A DNA stretch of 64,000 nt from NCBI GenBank assembly GCA_902777005.1, contig CACYSB010000004.1, positions 62,001-126,000 of the forward strand. Reading direction: 5' to 3'. Position numbers and translations under genes: made by a program. The stretch is from an uncultured Bacteroidota bacterium (lineage in GTDB: Bacteria > Bacteroidota > Bacteroidia > Bacteroidales > P3). Positions 48,701 to 51,643 of the stretch are shown here, piece by piece; positions within the stretch are counted from its first letter, which is position 1, and the number at the start of each line of letters is the position of its first letter. The notes below the pieces were generated by a model. It had not been told where the DNA came from and did not search any database. It worked only from the letters and a program-made list of their open reading frames with translations.

Positions 48701-51389
48701 CGGATGGAGCACGGGCCTCCTGTCTGGCCGCACCTTCGGCAACAGCCAGGTCGACATCCTCGGCGGCACCATCCACGGCTCCGTCTACGGCGGCGGCTCC
48801 TTCGCCTCGGTGGGCGACGACAAGTCCATGAGCACCATGTACACCACCTCGGACTACCCCATCAACGGCGTCACCACCGTCAACATCGGCCTGCCCGGCA
48901 TCCCTGACGACGATGCCACACAGGCCACTGGCTCGGCCACCATCTACGGCGAGATCTTCGGCGGCAACAACTTCAAGGGCACCCCCTATGGCAACACCAA
49001 CGTGCACATCTACAAGACCGCGCACACTGTGGCCAACACCTGCCCCGCTGCCGACACCTGGGCTAGCCTCGACGGCGACGCCAGCGAGCTCACACGCGAG
49101 GATGTGCTGGCACTCGACTCCACCTCCGCCAACTTCGCCCTGCAGGCCGTCTACGGCGGCGGCAACCACGCTGCCCACGAACCCATCGATGCCGACGGCA
49201 CCACCCTCGTCTACATCCACTACTGCGACGAGAACACCGTCAAGACCATCTACGGCGGCGGCAATGCGGCCAGCACCAACAATAACCACATCATCGTCGA
49301 CGGCGGCCGCATCAAGGAGGTCTTCGGCGGCGGCAACGGCGCCGGCGCCAACAACCCGGGAGCCGACGTCAACGGCACCGCATGGACCGAAATCAAGGGC
49401 GGTCTCATCACCGATGTCTTCGGCGGCTCCAACTCCAAAGGTAACATAGGCAACACGCAACTCGATATTGCGCCCGACAACGTGAACTGCGACATCATGG
49501 TAGCCAACACCTACGGCGGCGGTAACGAAGCCGAGGGCGGCGGCGGTGTCATCAACCTCTTGTGCGGCACCAATATCGGTACCTTCTACGGTGGCTCGCG
49601 CAACGCCAACCTTGTGGGCGACGTCGTCCTCAACGTCTACGGCGGCACCTACGAGAACATCTTCGGTGGCTCGCAGGGTATTCCTGGCAAGCCCGCCGAC
49701 ATCACCGGCAACGTCACCGTCAACTTCTACGGCGGCAATGTGCAGCGCCTCTTCGGCGGCTCTGATGTCAACGGCAACATCTCGGGTACCATCATCGTCA
49801 ACGTAGACATCGATCCCGACTACAACTGTGCCGACGGCCTGCGTCTCGACACCGTCTACGGCGCTGGCCACGACGCAGCCTACACTCCCTTCGATCCCTT
49901 CCGCGGCTCGCCCACGGTCAACATCATGAACAACCGCCACCACGTCAGTGGCTCCACCGGCACCATGGCTGACTCCGCCTGGGTCAATATCATCGACGTC
50001 TTCGGCGGCGGCCTCGGTGCCACAGCTATCACCACCTCCTATCCGCGCGTGATCATCGGCGGCTTCCCCGACTCGGTGCGTAACACCGGCACCGAGCTGG
50101 CTCCCGTGTGGGAGACCGTGTATACCCGCGGCGTACACATCTTCGGCAACGCCTACGGCGGCGGCTCCTTGGCCCCCACCCATGGCAACACCATCGTCTA
50201 TGTGCGCGACGCCGTTATCGGCGAGGCCGAGCAGCAGTTCACCTCGGGTAACCTCTTCGGCGGCGGCTACGGTACCTCCTCCAAGGTCACGGGCGACACC
50301 TACGTGGGTGTCTTCGGCCTCTCCGACATCAAGGGCAGCGTCTACGGCGGCGGCAATGCCGGTATCGTCACCGGCAACACCGAGGTGGTCCTGGGCTACC
50401 AGCCGCAAATACTGCCGCCGGAATTCGTGGCCTACCTCGACACCGTCGACAAAGGTCAGCCAACACAACGAATCAGAGTCATGGGTGGCTTCCACAGCAC
50501 CACACCGGGTGTCTACTTCCGCTACACCAAGGACGGCACCATACCCACAACTTCCGACGGCAACCTCATCACCGACGACATCCTCAGCCCCACCCACGAC
50601 AAAGCCAATGACTTCGAGTTCGGTTGGAACGACTCCATCTATATGATTGCCTACCTCTGGGACGAGGCCAACAGCAAGGTCGACAGTAGCATGATACCCT
50701 CTATCGTGGGCTTCGACAGGTCCACACAGCCTATCATCAGCTTCAAGGACGGCGGCACCGACCCCGATTCCGCCATATTCAACGGCACCATAGGCGCACG
50801 TGTCTACTACACCCTCGACGGCAGCACACCCACAACGTCGAGCACCTTGTGGGGCGTCGCGGGAGAGACTCCCGGCAGACCCGTCGCCATTGGTGAGAAT
50901 GATGTCGTCAAGGCCTTTGCCTGGCAGCGCGGATGCTTCAACTCCGGAGTCTCTTTCCTCACTGCCGATCACCCCACGGTGGACAACGGCGACAACACCG
51001 CCACCTTCACCATCACCGCCAAACCTGGCGAGCGCATCATCTACACCGTCGGCACCACCGACACACCCACGCCCATCTCGCTCATGAACCAGGGGCAGCG
51101 ACCCGGCACAGGTCCCGGTGAGACCGGCATGGTGGAGAGCGTCGACGGCGAATACAGCTACACCACCAGCGCCTCCGCGGGCAGCACAGTGACCCACAAG
51201 AAGCGCGTGTACACCGACAGTAAGGGCGTCGAGAAGACCTACCGCTGGAGCGAAGTCACCGCTGCCAGCAGCGGCAACACCACTGTCACCATCACCGTAC
51301 CCACCGATTCCGACTACACCGTCAAGGCCATCGTCGAGCATGCCGGCTATGTTCCCAGCAACATCGGCGCCGCCGTGTATAGACACTAA
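30780..51389 (+). CDS. 6869-residue exported YGGG-repeat protein (probable giant beta-solenoid)
   Basis: The first ATG is at 30780. A signal peptide (YCLLLMACCLPFTAKAQ) ends near residue 50. Mature sequence begins at once with VGGNVFGGGNKASV and continues as Y/F-G-G repeats to about residue 6540. I counted 36 in the first 1400 residues, about one per 38. In simple stretches the period is 24-27 residues: VYGGGN-x-A-x-VTG-x-TTV-x(4)-G-x-V. Regular short strands with Gly turns suggest a right-handed beta-helix. Six super-repeats are described separately; between them lie ENGHV/ENGQV and GGSMASVG modules. The C-terminus (about 6545-6869) is chitobiase-like (YYTLDGSTPTTSS). No T9SS sorting domain is visible, so how it is held at the surface is unclear. 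It is flanked by other genes with the same module. Function unknown; a surface fibre, adhesin or coat is a guess. Confidence 0.85.
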   Translation: MMMHSNKTYHAQRAMDKKSVNRLRFTGYRLQFTVYCLLLMACCLPFTAKAQHVTVGGNVFGGGNKASVARGTTVLINNDSAFIKGDVYGGGALAKVDTAISSLNPSPVPATSIDSTLVTIIRGNVWGNVYGGGLGQKNGLNGATSDIEANVYGGVHVSIGDTTIGASSVTISGNAFFGNHASLNDTTGNIFGCNNINGSPMKDVKVDIWQTGHTEDDVVGTFADTAAFVTYLGSAAAHSHAKFAIQGVYGGGNKASYTPIEKSTGVGYDISVYIHNCDNTVKMVYGGGRSADVGTTSPSRTSDTYITVDGGRIDTIFSGGDGHLKDGGGNYLSANIYGNTNTEVHGGFYTAIFGASNTSGTITGDKSVSIENDGPCSSTQDELIGSLFGGGNLADISGAVDLTIGCGAGYFHELYGGSNKADITGNVTLTVKGGTFDEVYGGSKGVRAPVDSIAADISGNVTLNLYGGKIGDAFGGSNACGNIGGSITVNVLDYEVSDCELDVTNIYGAGNLTSYRPTTPSITSPTVNVMHIKQTAGVRGNVFGGGKGVAGEDLATVKANPKVIIGYDNTTMSSLIPVDYPAGAASTFNTAPRAYVSGNVYGGGNAAKVTGTTTVLMHNGTVAHDVYGGGNLANVSGATDVDINGGTVTQDVYGGGALANTGGANVALSGGTVRNLYGGGLGQADDPGVDGDQSIAASVTGAVQVTVNSGTVTDVFGCNNIHGAPTSTVRVDINNNVGGNVYGGGNQAAATVSPTVYLNSGTVAHNAFGGGYGETARITGDPEVNLVGGTVTGKLFGGGSAAPVTGDPTVDASYGTVDSVFGGGLGATAIVTGDPTVVVDKDPSNALTVVDVFGGGDAAGVTGNTTVELTAGSISRAFGGGNVADITGTTSVTLQGATAANIYGGGNQASVSSTTTVTVSSGNATTGVYGGCNTTGNVGGDITVNVTGGTVGTSTSVRANGVFGGGYGSSTTTDGNVTVNIASNAAVSGPTIYGDIYGGSALGQVSASGLLTQVNFYKGTVNGDVYGGGLGDNSHPAEVSGDVEVNIRGGVFNAANGTAGGGMVFGANNANGTPMGDVAVNIYGTDHGSGITNNEYPLPYGTITTASALATNAATQTYAIAAVYGGGNLASYTPDASKSATVHVYNCNNTIKDVYGGGNAANVGTSSVSTNTSVVIDGGRIHRVFGGGNGEVTPANTYGTATTTVNAGLIDQIFGCGNMQGSITATDLQLLKTGSCTDEVWGEVFGGANMAVISSDLSTTIGCGVGNIGDFYGGSNKASITGDVTLTIMGGTFANVFGGSKGVRGNGSTIVDTAANITGKVTLNLHGGTIGNAFGGSNQMGNITDSIIVNVLDFKTACPLNVTNIYGGGNETPYTPTDASITSPVVNVMHIAQSGGILGSVYGGGKGATAIVTANPKVTIGYDASTMSGYTDGHTVNADTLVAYVTGNVFGGGDAAEVSGNTTVIMQKNNSHTAALFGGGNVAVVTGNTSVTMDNGTTANVYGGGNQAGVTGTTSVTLADGTVSTGLYGGCNTSGTVGGNITVALNGGTVGAAASGTPGDPGYIAEQRADVFGGGYGHITYTGGNVSVTLDGATIYGDLYGGSALGSVNANTSNTTTVTLSSNGLHGTVFGGGQGSGSGASTQATTLGNVVVNYNYANTALTGIYGGANVNGDVAGDIEVNVTANVGASGVGNSVDIFGGGLGSVTTTGGDVTVTVGDNAGTYTPVVYGDVYGGSGYGDVNNESTDMTTVNILSGTVNGNIYGGGLGDTTTLGVGHYNYAAKEYGTVTVNIGSGTPDASVTGGATDLAGSATINGDVYGCNNTNGSPQNNVTVNIYATTHTPSVNTVDDNGYSIANVFGGGKNADFSASGKTATVNVYTCYNTIQDLFGGGDAAAVTGSVVNIYGGHFERVFGGGNGEITAANIGNRGITLSMHGGNIGTLVSASNERGTVGGAINVTVDNSSNCNEEVEDFFGGANQVNITADVTTTIECGAGTFRNVYGGSNKANITGDVTLIVQGGNIGRVFGGSKGDLASLGGGHSNISADISGSVTLTLNGGTIGCAFGGSNINGSIGGDITVNVENLGGTCPLAIDSVFGAGNLTPYTGTPTVNIKHGTVGNIVDGVVFGGGKGSTAIVTGNPTVNIGDNIAAHRAIVTGSVFGGGDAAAVTGNTTVVMNNDNSQVANLYGGGNNIVTDGVSDNTTVTVNGGTVTDGIYGGCNTDGTVGGNATVTLLGGTVGSKADNARVFGGGFGQSTEVEGNVHVTLGNTACTATPIVYGEIYGGSALGNVNTKAGGHIDSHGMNTVETTTINLFSGTVEGNVFGGGLGQKDGYQGASGDIAALVRGKIQINVGYESAGDYYGNAVLNKATIYGCNNINGTPQNDVYIDVYKTYRRATDTVGADDEIATFAIDHIYGGGNRADYAPTYIYRGDSATIAAYLTSQSIVVNDSTLRPYVKKPHVYVHGCENTVFEMYGGGNAAAVTGDSVVFDGGRYDVVFGGGNGLIIPANVGVGGVFLEGKGGFVGYIYEHCNKRGAVVGSVTFISGSGHPSDCNRGVLKVYKHFCGGNEVDIMGNFTHTFTCGEGEFGNLDFAELYGGCRLGTTYGNITLIIEGGRFGTIYGGPRGDVGFPASVKKFPTQAEIDADQAIVNPDDRKFSQKMLDWLTTERTKEGGHDWRGEGGNVTIILRGGTVGTVFGGCDRNGNVEGRITIIVDSTGDACPLDVNTIYGGGNLAVYNPDSAATVANYAFPLIDLQNGHVNRNVYGGGRGSSDALTDGLVTSNPYVHMHPDVANNKKFRVGGDIFGGGELGQVHGNTKVDIEEGTVKGSVYGAGLGNVADASFGLVTKNTWVDMQGGQVERSIYGGGELGSVGTWTATYGAGESPLHVEGEPKTCQTGTGVAKVTISGNSLVGVINQALMPPPDPEEDDYGYIFCGSRGEADSIHYSTANKLAVVDSTYLEIGGNALVTASAYGGCENGQVLRNTMVKITGNSQIGVGYHKDAGNHVFDAKYTAAQWTGANPANFHEVSHWPYRAPFEVYDAYADEVGYDSHGGSTSATNGHSFYGNVFGGGSGYYAIEPDGVDVQPGTWRRSAGRVNGNTHVVVDGGHILNNLYGGNELTDVLGSITVDMSGGTLGVPRTVDSILARPVSCYLFGGGKGDGRTFFNKMTNVQSVTVNVTGGRIFGSVFGGGEDGHVLGDVTVNINLPAGDTLGTTGTSYVDGNVFGGGRGFDGTALTAGNVGGNITVNISSGKILGSVYGGGRLASVGYDFCFPNEACYGQMSSDPDRGNITVNITGGTIGNDDPADYNLAHSRGGNVYGGSMGRLTKLDGTMVLPDWHRLGSAKSTTVNIDGLTNPIHIKGNVYGGSELGTVTEDIEVNISGNVIVGRNSAGSTSHGNVYGGGFGQPELTAAQRAEVGNDATSDSIPTFAGLTGGTIQVNIHSGAINNNVYGAGELASVGTIATVTKHTDPNTSYYLSWPYEYTYSGTSGDARVNITGGTIGFINGSDTTGGNIYGSARGTVGDRYVTGRLATARVTHVDINLTNPADKIIGDVYGSGENGHVYDSAVVTLRNGLVLGSVYGGGKGTDKYTTQLKNTSTDAPYDADVYDIVAGKVFGNTYVNILGGRVEKNVYGGGNLASVGIGNYKDYGEGSNVSQADSLLAENSGHCYVTILGGIVGPDSLVNGTIDSSVYAVTTGNVYGAGKGIVFPAAPKEGYDYGRDYFMACVNKTTVIFGDSTQRSCAASILYPQATGEIFGGGENGRVRFDTYVQTNRGQIGVRPRATTTPSNIGHWNDRGNIFGAGRGEDKNSDGTYCLSAGHVGRNTTIDILGGRIYRNVQAGGSMAAVGPFKGQTGDSSLCVINVRLPQVDDTIGAGPNNNKDFGGYVSGGSRGIPSPDGHDSSRFATCHNSQINIYQGRLKNTIYGGGENGQMLGNTEVNIYGGYIRSAIYAGGKGSWKAPASEQYIPGDYTDDTLSGYVYGNTMINALGGQLPFLYGGCRRASVGGNATVNIGKDNGDGTYSGDASFIVGKDKVYGGNQYAGSPRGNIYVNVYKTAHTITDDATYTEDDGVNGAPKYAINYVYGGSYNSPYLPHDSGHYAQVHIYGCENTIDTVYGGCAAADAGAKPGIGANTRLIIDGGRFSAVFGGGDGTFDRYLGQAVPANIYGAAITEIHGGTIGSLFGGSNYRGAADTIRLSVDNEGPCGDTVEGDEFFGGSNLADLDNVELSTTLGCGVKFRAAYGGSNQADITGNVALTIKGGEFGEVYGGSKGAIIAPSASAGMKDTVKADIDGNTHLTILGGKIHNAFGGSNINGNITGTITVDIDSTYNTCDYQVVNVYGGSNLTQYTPNATSTPTPLVNILCGTVDSNVFGGGKGTNTDFSAGLVTSNPKVTMSQTAKGNTWVKGDIYGGGEMASVGVFTRNANDSITASVADSGNTWVAITGGTVGPSSVSPTANDIKGHVFGGCLGKAGHVGNPGDPGYVNYANFAYVNTARVDISGTTHVRGSVFGGGENGHVFDSTLVNIEGGTVGNGIYRDEYAWLNPITGNVYGGGRGLDLSTDHTLNITAGWVRGATHVLVSGGHIHHNVYGGGSMASVGPRISTLGYNNTYGLGDHNGRTWVEVTGGLIGICIDSTDRDQNYYGSVYGAGRGRSGVDIDYGNDWTGFTFVHNAKVIINYSNTALPNVSAETAYGTQHIVGNVFGGGFNGHVNNNTSVTITRGRIGSHGAMGYGSLEGNVFGGGCGEEPFKAYLVRDGYYITNAQLANGTGNTGIPYSKSDRSAVEAYYNTPRSHNDSLAVTDSLSPTAGLVYGDATVLINGATKNDVHVKHNVYGGGSMASVGDFWIYPATVGTGVDETETLGEVYPLTANKSGSPYNAPTNHAGSNTATGICTVTITGGTFGTTGGNNGMIFGGCRGLEGNLTDITNAMAYFNDARVTLGTTSTLVDYDDPQILVNGSIYGGGENGHGTGSTYVTIHDGKIGNHATEYNRIKTLDDKVEDGTATQAEINEMNELLAFVANCGNVYGGGCGSDKYHDSDTIVTRVIGGVLDTLKSVVNPANDSIEAVYRYNPYCGVVYGNSTVVIDGGYVEHNIYGGGSMANVGRRVGPMVPHIDAASSFALSWPVEVTVRRGTGYTNVAVSGKARIGYSGSDNGDIFGGARGDAGDRYEMARYANVYSTNVTVDLPMPGGYDYTRTEKQIKNNVIKQYGTLVPLVAGSVYGGSENGQVINRTNLTLTNGIVGHSLYGGGKGKGTYTTHTLKYKEDNADGVHMAGDDSTAVIYGLTSGKVFGNTAVTMTAGHVVRNIYGGGNLGSIGKGNYAGGVGDYSNAGYGERWPDGNAGMRDSLVNSGHAVVAVNGGYVGTLGSTKDGLPTGNVFGGARGQAAPNDNTSPRYLYTPAYFLGYVNHTTVTIGSSVGSNATPQIYGSVYGGGQDGHVRGNTVVTVNDGVIGCQYNSTNIALQGDISDKENIQWKLRGNVFGAGSGLGQYTDHAGNLQYNNASGSVTDSTVVFILGGQVARNVYGGGSFATVGPPKIPPITDDPTYAQSHSRVIVSGGTVGYTPTDLDDTTTFYGGDVFGAGRGLASDDYKGYCNVPHTDVYIASTVKGNVYGAGEDGHVIGNTNVKITTGAVVGVGGTIYLEGSVYGGGKGSGEAIDHDDNNSTPDEFRINKTCGRVGGNTTVTMDNGMIHGSIFGGGRLALTGVGDTGSYANFVTSDLYDSINHGLATIIVTGGTIGTTDPEDLLACDWSTGDIMGSGKGDIEHYEDVWAGRVANAVVSVSGSPVIRGSVFGGGEMASVGYWPEDNGHSFVAQTGTSTVTLSGGTIGLDYEYTMDPAHPIGKWTMYNDDKDTLIHTCTGNVFGACQGDVDPSAPHWISMARSRRAVVSISGTTHVKGNVYGGSEQGTVTENTHVTINGGTFGYTGALGTGLTKAYTGDIYAAGYGSDDPAEWDDSTPNDSTDASIAMGLGWSTGLLSGRTFGNSQVDILGGTIHGSVYGGGSFASVGDDKSMSTMYTTSDYPINGVTTVNIGLPGIPDDDATQATGSATIYGEIFGGNNFKGTPYGNTNVHIYKTAHTVANTCPAADTWASLDGDASELTREDVLALDSTSANFALQAVYGGGNHAAHEPIDADGTTLVYIHYCDENTVKTIYGGGNAASTNNNHIIVDGGRIKEVFGGGNGAGANNPGADVNGTAWTEIKGGLITDVFGGSNSKGNIGNTQLDIAPDNVNCDIMVANTYGGGNEAEGGGGVINLLCGTNIGTFYGGSRNANLVGDVVLNVYGGTYENIFGGSQGIPGKPADITGNVTVNFYGGNVQRLFGGSDVNGNISGTIIVNVDIDPDYNCADGLRLDTVYGAGHDAAYTPFDPFRGSPTVNIMNNRHHVSGSTGTMADSAWVNIIDVFGGGLGATAITTSYPRVIIGGFPDSVRNTGTELAPVWETVYTRGVHIFGNAYGGGSLAPTHGNTIVYVRDAVIGEAEQQFTSGNLFGGGYGTSSKVTGDTYVGVFGLSDIKGSVYGGGNAGIVTGNTEVVLGYQPQILPPEFVAYLDTVDKGQPTQRIRVMGGFHSTTPGVYFRYTKDGTIPTTSDGNLITDDILSPTHDKANDFEFGWNDSIYMIAYLWDEANSKVDSSMIPSIVGFDRSTQPIISFKDGGTDPDSAIFNGTIGARVYYTLDGSTPTTSSTLWGVAGETPGRPVAIGENDVVKAFAWQRGCFNSGVSFLTADHPTVDNGDNTATFTITAKPGERIIYTVGTTDTPTPISLMNQGQRPGTGPGETGMVESVDGEYSYTTSASAGSTVTHKKRVYTDSKGVEKTYRWSEVTAASSGNTTVTITVPTDSDYTVKAIVEHAGYVPSNIGAAVYRH
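30844..30892 (+). repeat. Seven-copy heptanucleotide repeat in the signal-peptide codons
   Basis: Seven consecutive units of consensus G(G/T)TTAC(A/T/G); the last three are all GTTTACT. They encode residues 22-38 (LRFTGYR then LQFTVYC), leading into the hydrophobic core. Because seven is not a multiple of three, gain or loss of a unit would shift the frame of the whole gene. Confidence 0.95.
31341..32490 (+). repeat. YGGG super-repeat copy 1 (residues 188-570)
   Basis: Ordered blocks: FGCNNINGSP, VYIHNCDNTVKMVYGGG, VDGGRIDTIF, GPCSSTQDE, TIGCGAG-YF, LYGGSNKADITGNVTLT, VYGGSKG, AFGGSNACGNIGGSITVNV, DVTNIYGAGNLTSYRP and VFGGGKG ending in NPKVIIG. The same order recurs in five later copies. Confidence 0.85.
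33963..35060 (+). repeat. YGGG super-repeat copy 2 (residues 1062-1427)
   Basis: Blocks in the same order: FGANNANGTP, VHVYNCNNTIKDVYGGG, IDGGRIHRVFGGGNG, GSCTDEVWGEVFGGAN, TIGCGVGNIGDFYGGSNK, VFGGSKG, AFGGSNQMGNI, ACPLNVTNIYGGGN and VYGGGKG ending in NPKVTIG. Confidence 0.85.
36222..37220 (+). repeat. YGGG super-repeat copy 3 (residues 1815-2147)
   Basis: Blocks: YGCNNTNGSP, VNVYTCYNTIQDLFGGG, IYGGHFERVFGGGNG, NCNEEVEDFFGGAN, TIECGAGTFRNVYGGSNK, VFGGSKG, AFGGSNINGSIGGDITVNV, CPLAIDSVFGAGNLTPYT and VFGGGKG ending in NPTVNIG. It is the shortest copy. Confidence 0.85.
37881..39140 (+). repeat. YGGG super-repeat copy 4 (residues 2368-2787)
   Basis: Blocks: YGCNNINGTP, VYVHGCENTVFEMYGGG, FDGGRYDVVFGGGNG, SDCNRGVLK with FCGGNEVDI, FTCGEGEF, LYGGCRLG, IYGGPRG, VFGGCDRNGNVEGRITI, ACPLDVNTIYGGGNLAVY and VYGGGRG. 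It is the longest copy, with an inserted charged stretch (about 38690-38815) between the seventh and eighth blocks. Confidence 0.8.
42882..43970 (+). repeat. YGGG super-repeat copy 5 (residues 4035-4397)
   Basis: Blocks: YGGNQYAGSP, VHIYGCENTIDTVYGGC, IDGGRFSAVFGGGDG, GPCGDTVEGDEFFGGSN, TLGCGVKFRAAYGGSNQ, VYGGSKG, AFGGSNINGNITGTITVDI, TCDYQVVNVYGGSNLTQYTP and VFGGGKG ending in NPKVTM. Confidence 0.85.
48948..50063 (+). repeat. YGGG super-repeat copy 6 (residues 6057-6428)
   Basis: Blocks: FGGNNFKGTP, VYIHYCDENTVKTIYGGG, VDGGRIKEVFGGGNG, NCDIMVANTYGGGN, LLCGTNIGTFYGGSRN, IFGGSQG, LFGGSDVNGNISGTIIVNV, NCADGLRLDTVYGAGHDAAYTP and VFGGGLG ending in YPRVIIGG. It is the last large block before the C-terminal domain. 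Confidence 0.82.
50401..51389 (+). other. C-terminal chitobiase-like region of the 6869-residue protein
   Basis: The YGGG repeats stop near VYGGGNAGIVTGNTEV. The rest has about three repeats of the YTTDG type: FRYTKDGTIPTTSD, YYTLDGSTPTTSS and a more altered IIYTVGTTDTPTP. The same fold occurs in tandem in the paralog at 20589. No T9SS type A or B motif follows; the protein ends IGAAVYRH. Confidence 0.7.
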
Positions 51390-51415
51390 TAAACACCGAC
51401 CCGTCCCAGCTCCGT

Positions 51416-51504
51416 ATCCTCTCCGACCTCTCTACGACAAAAAACCGTTAAACAACCGTAGAACAGTCGGAGCGGATACGAAGGGGAGGCGGAGCGGAGA
51501 GGAT
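51416..51504. repeat. Imperfect inverted repeat around the 36-base element
   Basis: ATCCTCTCTCCG (51416-51427) pairs with CGGAGAGGAT (51495-51504) with a two-base bulge. The bracketed region includes the 36-base element. A further CGTATCC/GGATACG pairing (51413-51419 with 51476-51482) overlaps it as an alternative fold. It may act as a terminator or as a REP-type element. Confidence 0.4.
51442..51477 (+). repeat. 36-base dispersed element, copy upstream of the 4107-residue gene
   Basis: Identical to 30551-30586 over 36 bases. It ends 166 bases before the ATG at 51644. Both perfect copies are in the same orientation relative to the downstream giant gene. Confidence 0.9.
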
Positions 51505-51546
51505 GCAAAAAAAACGTTAAAATTATGCAGTATCGGAAATATTTTG

Positions 51547-51554
51547 TAACTTTG
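51547..51554 (+). promoter_or_regulatory. Bacteroidota-type minus-7 element for the 4107-residue gene
   Basis: TAACTTTG matches TAnnTTTG 89 bases upstream of the ATG. No clear minus-33 TTTG is seen at the right distance. The leader does not carry the GCAGAAATAACCC box of the other two promoters. Confidence 0.6.
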
Positions 51555-51643
51555 CCTATTGGACAAGACTATGCAGCGCAGCATACAGTATTATATGCCA
51601 GATAAATGCATAGTGTTGGCCGCTAAAGTTAATTGTAGAGAAC

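Larger units (their letters stand above)
51390..51643. other. Intergenic region upstream of the 4107-residue gene
   Basis: About 250 bases with no gene. It holds the 36-base dispersed element (51442-51477), an imperfect inverted repeat around it, a promoter element (51547-51554) and a leader containing GTTGGCCGC, similar to GTTGGCCACGC in the leader of the preceding gene. Confidence 0.65.

Noticed and set aside
30940..51000. CRISPR array suggested by regular GGCGGCGGC repeats
   Set aside because: The repeats are in-frame coding units of varied length without constant direct repeats or unique spacers, and no cas gene is nearby.
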